A stretch of DNA of 64,000 bases, from the NCBI GenBank assembly GCA_963822955.1, contig CAWGJS010000001.1, positions 1 through 64,000 of the forward strand. Reading direction: 5' to 3'. Every line of letters begins with the position of its first letter. Position 1 is the first letter of the stretch. The translations under genes and the position numbers were made by a program. The notes under the pieces were generated by a model, which was not told where the DNA came from, made no database searches, and saw only the letters and a program-made list of their open reading frames with translations. Below, piece by piece: positions 27,634 to 36,280 of the stretch. The stretch comes from JAJYUU01 sp963822955. Its GTDB lineage: Bacteria; Actinomycetota; Actinomycetes; Streptosporangiales; Streptosporangiaceae.

Positions 27634-28285
27634 TCCCGCTGCCGAGATAGGGCGGGAGCTCAAGAGCAGCGCGGATCGCCTGCTGCACCTCGATCTTGTC
27701 AGCCCGGGCGTCGACGGAGACGACGTACTCCTTGCGCTTGAAGATGTCGAGCACCGGGTTGGTCTTGTCGTGGTACTCGCGCAGCCGGACGGCCAGGGCC
27801 TTCTCGGTATCGTCCTCGCGCTGGACCAGCTTCCCGCCGCAGGCGTCGCACCGGCCTTCCTCGTGCGGGCTGTTGTTGATGAGGTTGTAGTCCATGCCGC
27901 AGCCGTCGCAGAGCCGGCGGGCCATCACCCGGCGCCGCACCTCGCTGTCTGGCAGCTCGAGGTGAATCACGCCGTCGATGTCGTAGCTCTCCAGGAAGAA
28001 CTCGGCTTGCCGCTCGTTACGCGGGAAGCCGTCGATGATGAACCCGTAGTTCCAGTCATGCTCGGCCAGCCGGTACTTCACCACGCCCTCGACGAGGTCG
28101 TCACTGACCAGTTCGCCGGCCGCCATCGTGCGCCGCACCTGGGCGCCAACCTTGGTGTGATGCTGGACGTTCCAGCGGAAGATGTCTCCTACGGCGATGT
28201 GCACGAGGTCAAGGTCGCTGGCCAGCATGGCACTCTGTGTGCCTTTGCCGCTGCCCTGGACGCCCATGATGACGTACTTCCGCAT
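27611..28285 (-). CDS. adk: Adenylate kinase with zinc-type lid
   Basis: 224 residues. P-loop GVQGSGKGTQSAM, AMP site VGDIFRWNVQHH, FIIDGFPRNERQAE, and a lid with four cysteines (RLCDGCGMDYNL ... GRCDACGGKL) that can bind zinc. Interconverts ATP+AMP and 2 ADP. It is not in the usual secY-adk ribosomal cluster, so it may be a second copy; here it heads a unit with glycerate kinase and perhaps prs. Confidence 0.9.
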   Translation of the reverse strand: MRKYVIMGVQGSGKGTQSAMLASDLDLVHIAVGDIFRWNVQHHTKVGAQVRRTMAAGELVSDDLVEGVVKYRLAEHDWNYGFIIDGFPRNERQAEFFLESYDIDGVIHLELPDSEVRRRVMARRLCDGCGMDYNLINNSPHEEGRCDACGGKLVQREDDTEKALAVRLREYHDKTNPVLDIFKRKEYVVSVDARADKIEVQQAIRAALELPPYLGSGNADSNGA

Positions 28286-28343
28286 GCGAGTAACTGTAGG
28301 CGGTCCAGCCTCGCCACCCCGACGAGGTGACCCCCCGTCGCCG

Positions 28344-29969
28344 CTAGGCTCCGGGCGGCGTAGGCCCCTGCTGGTGGGCGAAGTCCCTGGTGCGGATGGC
28401 CGCCAGGGATATCACGCCAGCGACCAGCGCGATGATGGCCGCGACGAGCAGGATCTCATTGAGCCCGGCCGTGAACGCCGTCCTGGTGAGCAGCCCGACC
28501 GCTGGCCGGGCCTGTGCGGGGAGCGCCGCGATGGCGTGGCCAACCTGGCCGGACTTGACGGCGCTGGCGAGCTGAGCGCCCATGCCGGACAGGCCCGGGA
28601 TGGCATCGGCCCCGGCTTTGACGTCCGCCACGACCTTGCTGGCGAACAGCGACCCCAGCAGCGCGATGCCGGTCGCGATGCCTACCTGGCGGAACGTGGA
28701 GTTGATGCCGGAGGCCATCCCGGCCCGCTGCGGCGGCACGACCCCGACGGCGGTGGAGGCCAGCGGCGGGTTCACCAGGCCGACCGCGACGCCGCCGACG
28801 ATCATTCCGGGGATCAGGTGGGTCCAGCCTGAGGTCGCGCCGAGGCCGCGCATGAGCAGCAGGCCCACGCCGACCAGGATGAGACCCGGCCCGATCAGCA
28901 GCCTGACCGGCACGTGCGAGGACAGCCGGCCGGAGATCGTCGCCGTCACGAGAATGCCGCCGGAGATCACCGTCAGCCGCACGCCGGTCTGCAGGGCTGA
29001 GTATCCCAGAATGTCCTGCAGGTACAGCACCAGGTAGAGCAGCAGCGAGAAGATCGAGGCGCTGAGCCCGAACGCGGCAACGAGGCCGCCGCTGAAGGTC
29101 GGCAGCCGGAACAGGTTCAGGTCGAACATCGGACTGGCGATCCGCCACTCCACCACGGCGAAGATCACCAGAAGCACCGCCGCTGCGGCGAGGAATCCGA
29201 GCACCAGCCCGTCGCCAAAGGACCGCTGGCTGGACTCGATGAGCCCGTAGACCAGACTCGCCAGTGCGGCGGTGAACAAGCCGAAGCCGGCCCAGTCCGG
29301 CCGGCTGGCCCGCGGCTGGCGCGACTCCGCCACCCGCATGGTGCTGATCGCGAGTGCGGCCACGCCGATCGGCGCATTCACGAAGAAGATCCACCGCCAG
29401 GAGATGCCCGAGGTGAGGATTCCGCCCAGCAGAGGTCCGATGGCCACCGCGAGGCCGGTGATCGCGCCCCAGACGCCGAATGCCACGCCGCGATCCTTAC
29501 CGCGGAATGCGTCTGCCAGCAGGGCCAGCGACACGGCGAACATGATCGCGCCGCCGACACCCTGCAGGCCGCGGCTGAGCACGAGCATCAGGGTGCTGAC
29601 CGCGAAGCCGCACAGCACCGAGGACCCGGTAAAGATCACAAGGCCGACCAGGTAGAGCAGCCTGCGCCCGTACATGTCGGCCAGGCTGCCGGCGGTCAGG
29701 AGGAACGCCGCAAGCGTGAGCGCGTAAGCGTCGACGATCCACTGAAGGTCGGAAAATGTCGAGTTCAGCGCGTGCTGGATATCGGGCAGCGCGACGTTGA
29801 CGATCGTGATGTCCAGCAGCAGCATGAACGTGCCGAGGCAGACCGCCACGAGCGTCCACCACTTGTTCCCGGTCGGCTGGCCGCCAGGCTGACCGGGATC
29901 ACCGGTCGGGGCCTCGGTGTCGTTGAGGCGCCGGTCCTCGCCGGACAGGCTGGCGTGAGCTTCGGTCAC
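28344..29969 (-). CDS. MFS drug exporter, DHA2 (EmrB/QacA) family
   Basis: 541 residues with about 14 predicted membrane helices. Family marks: LDITIVNVALPDIQ in the first helix, motif A GSLADMYGRR, motif C-like region AITGLAVAIGPLLGGILT. Proton-driven efflux of hydrophobic compounds is likely. It starts at ATG 29969 after a hydrophilic leader of ~35 residues. No dedicated regulator is adjacent. Confidence 0.9.
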   Translation of the reverse strand: MTEAHASLSGEDRRLNDTEAPTGDPGQPGGQPTGNKWWTLVAVCLGTFMLLLDITIVNVALPDIQHALNSTFSDLQWIVDAYALTLAAFLLTAGSLADMYGRRLLYLVGLVIFTGSSVLCGFAVSTLMLVLSRGLQGVGGAIMFAVSLALLADAFRGKDRGVAFGVWGAITGLAVAIGPLLGGILTSGISWRWIFFVNAPIGVAALAISTMRVAESRQPRASRPDWAGFGLFTAALASLVYGLIESSQRSFGDGLVLGFLAAAAVLLVIFAVVEWRIASPMFDLNLFRLPTFSGGLVAAFGLSASIFSLLLYLVLYLQDILGYSALQTGVRLTVISGGILVTATISGRLSSHVPVRLLIGPGLILVGVGLLLMRGLGATSGWTHLIPGMIVGGVAVGLVNPPLASTAVGVVPPQRAGMASGINSTFRQVGIATGIALLGSLFASKVVADVKAGADAIPGLSGMGAQLASAVKSGQVGHAIAALPAQARPAVGLLTRTAFTAGLNEILLVAAIIALVAGVISLAAIRTRDFAHQQGPTPPGA

Positions 29970-30042
29970 GACGGCTCCTGATGATTGGCTTAGGGGGCCA
30001 GCATGACAGATGGCGTCAGCTAGCTGTCCACCTCGGCCGACC

Positions 30043-31023
30043 TCAGCCCGGGCGGCGGCGGATGATCAGCATGGTCGCGACAACCAGCAACAGCGACAGC
30101 GCGGCCAGCCAGCCGAACTCGATCCACTGCAGCGGCCAGAACCGGCTGGCCGGCTGGTAGACAGCCATCAGCGCAATGTGGTGCTGATTAAACCAGGCGG
30201 TGCTCTGATTCATCTGCTCGGCGGTCACGCGCCGCCCGCCTGGCCAGGCGTAATACGTCGTCAGTTGGTCCGCGGCGCCAAGCGCGATGACGTGCCCGCC
30301 GTAGGTCCCCGTGCCCGACCAGGCCGCCGGTCCGGTCAGCGGTGTCAGGTAATGGCTGCGCCAGTGCGTCGCGGTCAGGTACGCGAGAACCACGTACCCG
30401 ACCATGGTCGCGCCCATGGCAGCTACGGTGCGGCGGATGACCGCGCCGCACAGGACTCCGAGTGTGATGCTGGCCAGGGTCCAGCCAGCCAGCGACGGTG
30501 CGAACAGGTCAACCGCTGCGTCCGACCATCGCGACAGCGGCTGGCCGGTCAGGCTTAGCGGCCCGAGCCACCAGTCGAAAAGTGCCGCAAGACCCGCAGC
30601 TGCCACGGCGAGGATCACGATGACGGGCAGGAGCTGGGCTGTCAGCAGCCGGACCCGGCCAGCGCCCTGGGTCCAGGCGAACCGGAACGTGCCGGATTCC
30701 GCTTCCCGAGCGAGCAGCGGCGCTCCGACGAAGGCACCGGCCAGGATCGGAAGGGCCTGAAGGACCAGCGGCAGGCTCTGCACCCAGGAGTAGTAGCCGG
30801 CAGGCCGGGTCTGAATCCACCAGCCAGGTCCGAGCCGGGCGGCAGTGTGGTGGACTGCGAGTCCGCTCAGCACCAGGATCAGCGCCGCGCCCGCGATGAC
30901 GGCGAGTGCCGCCAGCACCATCGCGCGCTCTCGCCGCCACGTCACCCAGGCCAGCTTGCGCCAGCTGACCGGCCTGGCGGCCGAACGGGCAGGCCTGCGC
31001 GCACGCGCGGCCAGCGCGGTCAT
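30043..31023 (-). CDS. ABC transporter permease (YtrA-linked)
   Basis: 326 residues with about six hydrophobic segments (AMVLAALAVIAGAALILVLS, VIVILAVAAAGLAALF, LAALSLLLVVATMLII). It contains REAESGTFRFAWTQG, conserved in ABC-2-like permeases. The start overlaps the ATPase stop by 4 nt. Last gene of the regulator-ATPase-permease operon. Confidence 0.85.
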   Translation of the reverse strand: MTALAARARRPARSAARPVSWRKLAWVTWRRERAMVLAALAVIAGAALILVLSGLAVHHTAARLGPGWWIQTRPAGYYSWVQSLPLVLQALPILAGAFVGAPLLAREAESGTFRFAWTQGAGRVRLLTAQLLPVIVILAVAAAGLAALFDWWLGPLSLTGQPLSRWSDAAVDLFAPSLAGWTLASITLGVLCGAVIRRTVAAMGATMVGYVVLAYLTATHWRSHYLTPLTGPAAWSGTGTYGGHVIALGAADQLTTYYAWPGGRRVTAEQMNQSTAWFNQHHIALMAVYQPASRFWPLQWIEFGWLAALSLLLVVATMLIIRRRPG

Positions 31024-31916
31024 GCTCGCACCGCCACTTCCGGGCCCGGCAGCGCCGCTACGGACGGATCGCGAAGATAGGCGAGCACTAGCTCCTCCAA
31101 GCTAACCGGCTGGGCGAGGAAACCCGCGGGCACTGGCGCGTCCGGCCCTGACGTCCGGCACAGCAGGTGCGCCTGCGCGCCCGCTACCGAGGTCCGGACC
31201 GGGTTCAGCTGAGCGGCCTTTGCAGCGGCCAGGTCGGCGCGGCCGGTCAGGACGCGGTGCCCGGCAAGCACGTCGTCGGTCTCGCCGGCGACCTGGAGCC
31301 GGCCCCCGTTGAGCACGACCAGGTAGTCGGCGACCCGTTCGAGCTCGGCCACGACGTGGGAGGAGAAGATGACCGACAGCCCTTCCTCGGCCACGGCGGC
31401 CATCAGCAGGCTCATGAAGTCGTGCCGGGCCAGCGGGTCAAGCCGGGCCAGGGGCTCGTCCAGGATCAGCAGCCGAGGCCGCTTGGCGAGGGCGATCGTC
31501 AGCGCGAGCTGAGCCTGCTGGCCGCCAGAGAGCGCTCCGACCTTCTTGCGGGGCGGCAAGCCGAGGCTGGCAATGCGGCTGTGGGCCGCCCTGGCGTCCC
31601 ACGTGCGGTTCAGGTTGCTGGCCAGATGCAGCATGTCGGTGACCGACAGGTTCCGGTACAGCGGCGCGTCCTGGGCGACAAATCCGATCCCCGCCAGCGC
31701 ATCAGGACAGCCTGGCTGCAGGCCGTCCAGCACCCGGACCGCGCCGTCGGTGGCCGCGGTCAGGCCGACGGCCAGGTGCAGCAGCGTGGTCTTGCCTGCG
31801 CCGTTCGGGCCGACCAGGGCGACCACGTGGCCGGCCGGGATGGCGAGGCTGCACTCGCGCAGCGCCCAGGTGCGGCGGTACCGCCTGCCAAGATTGCAGG
31901 CCTCGAGCACGTTCAC
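31020..31916 (-). CDS. ABC transporter ATP-binding protein (YtrA-linked)
   Basis: 298 residues. Walker A VGPNGAGKTTLLHL, signature GALSGGQQAQLALTIALAK, Walker B RLLILDEPLARLD, H-loop VIFSSHVVAEL; a C-terminal ~80-residue extension. The N-terminus (LGRRYRRTWALRECSLAIPA) is the intact counterpart of the truncated gene at 939-1046. Partner of the permease at 30043, probably in antibiotic or antimicrobial-peptide resistance as for the YtrBCDEF type. Confidence 0.9.
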   Translation of the reverse strand: MNVLEACNLGRRYRRTWALRECSLAIPAGHVVALVGPNGAGKTTLLHLAVGLTAATDGAVRVLDGLQPGCPDALAGIGFVAQDAPLYRNLSVTDMLHLASNLNRTWDARAAHSRIASLGLPPRKKVGALSGGQQAQLALTIALAKRPRLLILDEPLARLDPLARHDFMSLLMAAVAEEGLSVIFSSHVVAELERVADYLVVLNGGRLQVAGETDDVLAGHRVLTGRADLAAAKAAQLNPVRTSVAGAQAHLLCRTSGPDAPVPAGFLAQPVSLEELVLAYLRDPSVAALPGPEVAVRA

Positions 31917-32413
31917 GCGATGAGTCCGGTTCCGCCCCGCCGGCCAGCAACTGCCGCACCACGGTCCCGGCCGGCCGGACGGCCGGTGCCGCGGTGCTCA
32001 CGGAAATCCCGCAGCGCGCTGTGAAAGAGAGCGACGATGCCTTCTTCGTCCAGCCCGGCCGAGTCAGCCGACTGCAGCCAGGAGACCAGCGCCTTCCGCA
32101 GCGAGTTCTGCTCGGCAATCCCCACGTGCCGCAGCGTTCCCTCGATGAATGTGCCCTGGCCTGGACGGCCGACCGCAAGGCCCCTGTGCTCAAGCTCGCG
32201 GTAGGCCTTCAGCACCGTATTGGGGTTGATGGCCAGGGCCTCGACGACATCCTTGACCGTCGGCAGCTGGTCCCCCTGGCTCAGGTAACCGAGCCGGAGC
32301 GCCTGCTCGACCTGCTGGACGAGCTGCAGGTACGTAGGCACGCCGGAGGCAGGATCCAGCCTGAACGCGATCGGGGCCACGCCCGGCTGGATTGACTGTT
32401 TATCTATAGTCAT
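31913..32413 (-). CDS. GntR-family regulator, YtrA subfamily
   Basis: 166 residues from ATG 32413 (MTIDKQSIQPG). The HTH is LVQQVEQALRLGYLSQGDQL, INPNTVLKAYRELEHRGLAV, GQGTFI. A TACTGT at -12 to -7 relative to this ATG implies a leaderless transcript. The start codon lies inside a 28-bp palindrome, so the protein probably represses its own operon. 4-nt overlap with the ATPase gene. It is longer at the C-terminus than the paralogue at 1043. Confidence 0.88.
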   Translation of the reverse strand: MTIDKQSIQPGVAPIAFRLDPASGVPTYLQLVQQVEQALRLGYLSQGDQLPTVKDVVEALAINPNTVLKAYRELEHRGLAVGRPGQGTFIEGTLRHVGIAEQNSLRKALVSWLQSADSAGLDEEGIVALFHSALRDFREHRGTGRPAGRDRGAAVAGRRGGTGLIA

Positions 32414-32423
32414 AGCTAAACAG
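32396..32423. promoter_or_regulatory. 28-bp operator palindrome over the YtrA start codon
   Basis: Half-sites CTGTTTATCTATAG and TCATAGCTAAACAG match as inverted copies at 11 of 14 positions, with perfect outer CTGTTTA/TAAACAG. It overlaps the -10 element (TACTGT on the minus strand) and the start codon, the expected position for GntR/YtrA autorepression. Confidence 0.7.
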
Positions 32424-32459
32424 TAAAGGGCCCGCACCGGCGGTCTGTCAAGCTACCGG

Positions 32460-32798
32460 CTACACCCCGGCCGGGGTCTGGCCGTCCAGCTGGAAGCGGC
32501 GCTCGCAGGTCCCCCGCAGCTTGGGATCGAGAGCATCCCTGATCAGCGGCCAGTCCGCCCGCAGCAGCCGCGGGTTGAGGAACCGGGCGACGTCATTGCG
32601 CTGCCCCTGCGTCAGCACGATGCCGTACATGTTGCGCCTGGTGGTGGCGTCGGTCACGTCGCATTCGCGCATTCCCGGCAGCGCGAGGTGGCGCGGGAGG
32701 CTGATCACGCCTTGAGCCGGACCGCGCAGCTCGTCGATCCGCTCAGGCAGCCGCGCGGCGTGCGACTTGCGGCCGGATAGCCAGTCAGCGAGAGACAT
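32460..32798 (-). CDS. Hypothetical protein
   Basis: 112 residues from ATG 32798 (MSLADWLSGRKSHAARLPER), with GGAG upstream. Soluble, basic, no membrane segment; contains ISLPRHLALPGMRECDVTD and RNDVARFLNPRLLRADWPLI. Looks like a conserved actinobacterial protein, but I do not recognise the family. Confidence 0.6.
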   Translation of the reverse strand: MSLADWLSGRKSHAARLPERIDELRGPAQGVISLPRHLALPGMRECDVTDATTRRNMYGIVLTQGQRNDVARFLNPRLLRADWPLIRDALDPKLRGTCERRFQLDGQTPAGV

Positions 32799-32985
32799 GG
32801 CTCCGATTATCACAGGGCAGCCGTGCGAAAGCCCGCACCGGCACGCCTGCGAACAAGCCCTGACCTGCGTATACTCCCCTGGGTCGCTTCGCCGGGTTGC
32901 ATCCGCATACACCCCGATTCCCCGGAGCCAGCCTGACCTGCGGGCGCGATACCGCTACGTTTTGTAGTAGCGCTACCCTCATAAC

Positions 32986-33396
32986 ATGACCAGCGCGAAG
33001 CCACGTCCACGGTGGTTCTTCCTGATCACCCCGAGGTGGCTGGCGTGGCACGCGTTCGCGGTCTTCGCCGCCTGGGGAATGCTGTGGCTCGGCGACTGGC
33101 AGTTCCACCGGGCCGAGGGCGGCAACGCCCTGAGCTGGGCATACACCTTCGAGTGGCCGATCTTCACGATATTCGGCGTGGTCTTCTGGGCTAAGACGAT
33201 CATCGACGAGTACCGCACGCCCGGCGGGGCGGCTAGCTCCGGCGCCGCCGAGGCGCTGGCACAGGTCGAGTCCCTGGCCCTGCCTGGTGCGGCGCACACC
33301 CCGGTTCACCACGATGACGACGCCGACGACGACCCCGAGCTCGCCGCCTACAACTCCTACCTGGCACGGCTGAACAGCCGGCCTCGCAGTCGCTGA
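32986..33396 (+). CDS. Small membrane protein with charged C-terminal tail
   Basis: 136 residues, two hydrophobic segments (WLAWHAFAVFAAWGMLWLG, FEWPIFTIFGVVFWAKTII), then an Ala-rich cytoplasmic tail with an acidic run (HHDDDADDDPE). It precedes the DUF3817 gene by 21 nt, a pairing that suggests one operon. Function unknown. Confidence 0.7.
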   Translation: MTSAKPRPRWFFLITPRWLAWHAFAVFAAWGMLWLGDWQFHRAEGGNALSWAYTFEWPIFTIFGVVFWAKTIIDEYRTPGGAASSGAAEALAQVESLALPGAAHTPVHHDDDADDDPELAAYNSYLARLNSRPRSR

Positions 33397-33417
33397 CGTG
33401 ACGAGAGGGAAGAGGAC

Positions 33418-33786
33418 GTGCAACTAAGCCCGCAGCTGGTCCGCCTGGTGGTGCGCGCCTACCGCACCATGGCATACGTGACCGGGACGATGCTGTGCAT
33501 CCTGGTCTTCATCTGCATCCCGCTGCAGGTCTGGGCTCACAATGACGTGCCGGTCGACATCGTCGGCACGCTGCACGGGATCCTCTACATCATCTACATC
33601 GTGGTCGCTTTCGCGATGACCAGGGCAGTCCGCATGAAGGTGGCCAGCCCCGGCACCGTCATCGTGCTCGCGGCCGGAACGATCCCGATCCTGACGTTCG
33701 TCGTCGAGCGCTGGGTGACCCGCACCTACATCGCGCCAGCGCTGGCAAGCGCCGCCCCCAGTGAGCAGCAGCCAGTATTTCGCTGA
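33418..33786 (+). CDS. DUF3817 integral membrane protein
   Basis: 122 residues from GTG 33418 (GAAGAG upstream). Three hydrophobic segments: AYVTGTMLCILVFICIPLQV, TLHGILYIIYIVVAFAMTRA and GTVIVLAAGTIPILTFVVER. The H-G-x-L-Y-I-I-Y core is typical of DUF3817. The end overlaps the next gene by 26 nt. Confidence 0.8.
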   Translation: MQLSPQLVRLVVRAYRTMAYVTGTMLCILVFICIPLQVWAHNDVPVDIVGTLHGILYIIYIVVAFAMTRAVRMKVASPGTVIVLAAGTIPILTFVVERWVTRTYIAPALASAAPSEQQPVFR

Positions 33787-34417
33787 GCAGCCAGGCGCGA
33801 CGCACCGGCCGGGGACGGTGCAGGTCGTGCTGCCTGACATGCACCTGACGCTGGCCACCGATTCCGGCGTCTTCTCCCCCGGCCGCCTGGATCCGGGAAC
33901 GCGCCTGCTGCTGGAGGCGGCGCCACCGCCGCCTGCCGATGGTGACCTGCTCGATCTCGGCTGCGGGTACGGGCCACTCGCGCTCGTGCTGGCCAGGCGC
34001 TCGCCGCTGGCACACGTGTGGGCCGTCGACGTGAACCAGCGAGCGCTCGACCTGTGTGCCGGGAACGCGGCAGCTAACGGGCTGGCGAACGTCCGCTGCG
34101 TATCCGCCGCTACTGCTGGCACGGCCCCTGCTGGTACAGCCGCGGCGGGCCCCGAGGCGGTCCGCCGGAAAGACGGGGGCCTTCCGGCGAGCTATCAGCT
34201 CATCTGGTCCAACCCGCCGATCCGGATCGGCAAGCAGGCGCTGCACTCGATGCTGACGGGCTGGCTCAGGCATCTCGCGCCGGGCGGGGCCGCCTACCTC
34301 GTGGTCCAGCGCAATCTCGGCTCCGACTCACTGCAGCGCTGGCTCGGCGAGAACGGCTGGGACACCTCCCGGTTTGCCGCCCGGGCCGGCTATCGCGTGC
34401 TGGAGGTCCGCTGGTGA
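33761..34417 (+). CDS. RsmC-like class I methyltransferase (16S rRNA type)
   Basis: 218 residues from GTG 33761. Motif I LLDLGCGYGPLALVLARR, acidic loop WAVDVNQRALDLCAGNA, and the catalytic NPPIR motif in LIWSNPPIRIGKQALHSML, which marks exocyclic amine methylation of RNA guanine (RsmC/RlmG type). The single domain corresponds to the catalytic half of RsmC. A low-complexity Ala/Gly/Thr insert lies at about residues 115-130. Overlaps the next gene by 4 nt. Confidence 0.85.
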   Translation: MSSSQYFAEQPGATHRPGTVQVVLPDMHLTLATDSGVFSPGRLDPGTRLLLEAAPPPPADGDLLDLGCGYGPLALVLARRSPLAHVWAVDVNQRALDLCAGNAAANGLANVRCVSAATAGTAPAGTAAAGPEAVRRKDGGLPASYQLIWSNPPIRIGKQALHSMLTGWLRHLAPGGAAYLVVQRNLGSDSLQRWLGENGWDTSRFAARAGYRVLEVRW

Positions 34418-34953
34418 GCCCGCGGCAGCTCGGCACCACGGAAGTGAAGCGGCTGAACCGTGACTGGCGCCGGCGCACGCAGGCCCGGCTCAGCCTGCTG
34501 CTGGACGCAGTCGGGCAGCCGTTCAACGTCGGATCGATCATCAGGACGGCGGCGGCATTCGGCGTCGAGGAGGTCTGGCTCTGCGGTGACACAGCCGCGC
34601 CGAGTCATCCGTCGGCCCGCAAGACAGCCCTCGGCACCGACCGGCTGCTGTCCTTCCGGCAGGCGGCGTCCGCGGCGGACGGGGCGCAGGCGGTCAGGGC
34701 CGCCGGTTACCGGCTGATCGCCATCGAGCTGGCTGGCGAGGCGGTACCGCTGCACGAGGCACCGCTCACCGGCGACATCTGCCTGGCCGTGGGGAATGAG
34801 GATCACGGCTGCTCGGCCGCGCTGCTGTCCGCTGCCGACGTTGTCGCCTACATCCCGCAGCCAGGGAAGGTCGGGTCGCTCAACGTGGCGTCCGCGACCG
34901 CAATCGCGCTGGCCGAGGTACGCAGGCGCGAGTGGGCGGGCGGACTGGACTAG
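34414..34953 (+). CDS. TrmH-family (SPOUT) RNA methyltransferase
   Basis: 179 residues from GTG 34414. SPOUT signatures: AVGQPFNVGSIIRTAAAFGV (motif 1), CLAVGNEDHGCSAALL (motif 2) and IPQPGKVGSLNVASATAIAL (motif 3 of the trefoil knot). 2'-O-ribose methylation of tRNA or rRNA is likely. Coupled to the RsmC-like gene, so the two may form an RNA-modification operon. Confidence 0.88.
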   Translation: MSPRQLGTTEVKRLNRDWRRRTQARLSLLLDAVGQPFNVGSIIRTAAAFGVEEVWLCGDTAAPSHPSARKTALGTDRLLSFRQAASAADGAQAVRAAGYRLIAIELAGEAVPLHEAPLTGDICLAVGNEDHGCSAALLSAADVVAYIPQPGKVGSLNVASATAIALAEVRRREWAGGLD

Positions 34954-35017
34954 CGGTCGGCGCCGCCGTTCCCGCCCTGCTGGTCGCCTGGCTCCTGGCG
35001 CTGGCAAACTTAGGCCC

Positions 35018-35782
35018 GTGCCGTCCGGCTTCCTTGATCACCCGCGCCCGCTTGCGTTCGCCCATCGCGGCGGGGCCGGCCACTTCCCGGAGAACTCCTG
35101 GAAGGCCTTCGAGCACGCCGTCAAGCTGGGCTACGCCTATCTGGAGACCGACGTCCACGCGACCGCCGACGGCACCGTGGTTGCGTTCCATGACAGGACC
35201 CTTGACCGGGTGACGGACGCCGCCGGCCGGATCGCGGAGCTGACGACGGCGCAGGTGGCGGCCGCCCGCATCGACGGCACCGAGCCCATCCCCCTGCTCG
35301 CCGACCTGATCATGGCCTGGCCCGACATACGGTTCAACATCGATATTAAGGATGAACCGGCCATCGGCCCGCTAGTCGAGGTGCTTCGGGCCACCGACTG
35401 CTGGGACCGGGTGTGCCTGACCTCCTTTTCCGGCCGCCGGCTCAGTGCGGCCCGGCGGCTGCTCCCCCGTCCGGTCTGTACCGCGACCCCTCCGGCCGGC
35501 ATCGGCGCGATCCGGGCCGGGCTGCCGGCGCGAACGCTTGCTGCCCGATTTGCCGCCCTCTCGGTCCTGTGCGCCCAGATCCCGTTCTCCATGGCCACCC
35601 CGCGGTTCGTCGCGCACGCGCACGCGGCCGGCCTGCAGGTGCACGCCTGGACCGTCAACGATCCGGCGATCATGAGCAGCCTGCTGGACCAGGGACTCGA
35701 CGGGATCATGACCGATCAGACCGAGACGCTGCGTGATGTGCTGACCGCGCGCGGCCAGTGGCAGCCGAGGTTCGGCGGGTAG
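35018..35782 (+). CDS. Glycerophosphodiester phosphodiesterase
   Basis: 254 residues from GTG 35018. FAHRGGAGHFPENSWKAFEH holds the catalytic His-Arg and the metal Glu; YLETDVHATADGTVVAFHDR holds E-x-D and the second His; FNIDIKDEP and the end HAWTVNDPAIMSSLLDQGLD, GIMTDQTE complete the GDPD pattern. Hydrolyses glycerophosphodiesters to glycerol-3-phosphate. No signal peptide, so cytoplasmic. Confidence 0.9.
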   Translation: MPSGFLDHPRPLAFAHRGGAGHFPENSWKAFEHAVKLGYAYLETDVHATADGTVVAFHDRTLDRVTDAAGRIAELTTAQVAAARIDGTEPIPLLADLIMAWPDIRFNIDIKDEPAIGPLVEVLRATDCWDRVCLTSFSGRRLSAARRLLPRPVCTATPPAGIGAIRAGLPARTLAARFAALSVLCAQIPFSMATPRFVAHAHAAGLQVHAWTVNDPAIMSSLLDQGLDGIMTDQTETLRDVLTARGQWQPRFGG

Positions 35783-35836
35783 GGCCGCTTTTCGTCAGAT
35801 CAGCGGCCTTGGCGCGGTTGGAATGCCCGCTAGCCG

Positions 35837-35862
35837 GGAATCTTGTCCGGGACCTCACCGTT
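35837..35862 (+). promoter_or_regulatory. Sigma-R-type promoter upstream of rbpA
   Basis: GGAAT at 35837-35841, exactly 18 nt, then GTT at 35860-35862: the published Streptomyces sigma-R (thiol-oxidative stress) consensus GGAAT-N18-GTT. It lies 40 nt upstream of the rbpA ATG. In Streptomyces coelicolor rbpA is a known sigma-R target. Confidence 0.75.
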
Positions 35863-35902
35863 GGTGAAGTAGGACGGCGAGCGCCTGGGGAGGCAGTAAC
35901 AC

Positions 35903-36280
35903 ATGGCCGAGCGAGCACTTCGCGGCACGCGTCTCGGAGCGACAAGCTACGAGAACGACCGTAACACCGACCTGGCGCCGCGCCAGGAGGTGGCCTTTGA
36001 CTGCCCGAAGGGGCATCGCTTCACGGTGCCGTTCTCAGCTGAGGCGGAATTGCCGATTAACTGGGAATGCCGGGTTTGCGGCGCACTGGCGGTCACGGCC
36101 ACTGGTGACATGCCGACGCCGAAGAAGGTCAAGCCGCCGCGCAGCCACTGGGACATGCTGATGGAGCGCCGCAGCATGGCCGACCTCGAGGAGGTCCTGG
36201 CCGAGCGGCTGGCGGTCATCAGGGGCCAGCGGGAGCCTGAGGCGCCCGAGCCCCGGACCCGGCACCGCAAGAGCGCCTAA
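35903..36280 (+). CDS. rbpA: RNA polymerase-binding protein RbpA
   Basis: 125 residues. Core zinc-binding residues C34 and H38 (AFDCPKGHRFTVPF) and C56 and C59 (NWECRVCGALA); the C-terminal sigma-interaction domain contains HWDMLMERRSMADLEEVLAE. Binds group 1/2 sigma factors and stabilises the open complex. Preceded by a sigma-R-type promoter. Its stop overlaps the convergent glycosyltransferase stop by one base. Confidence 0.95.
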   Translation: MAERALRGTRLGATSYENDRNTDLAPRQEVAFDCPKGHRFTVPFSAEAELPINWECRVCGALAVTATGDMPTPKKVKPPRSHWDMLMERRSMADLEEVLAERLAVIRGQREPEAPEPRTRHRKSA

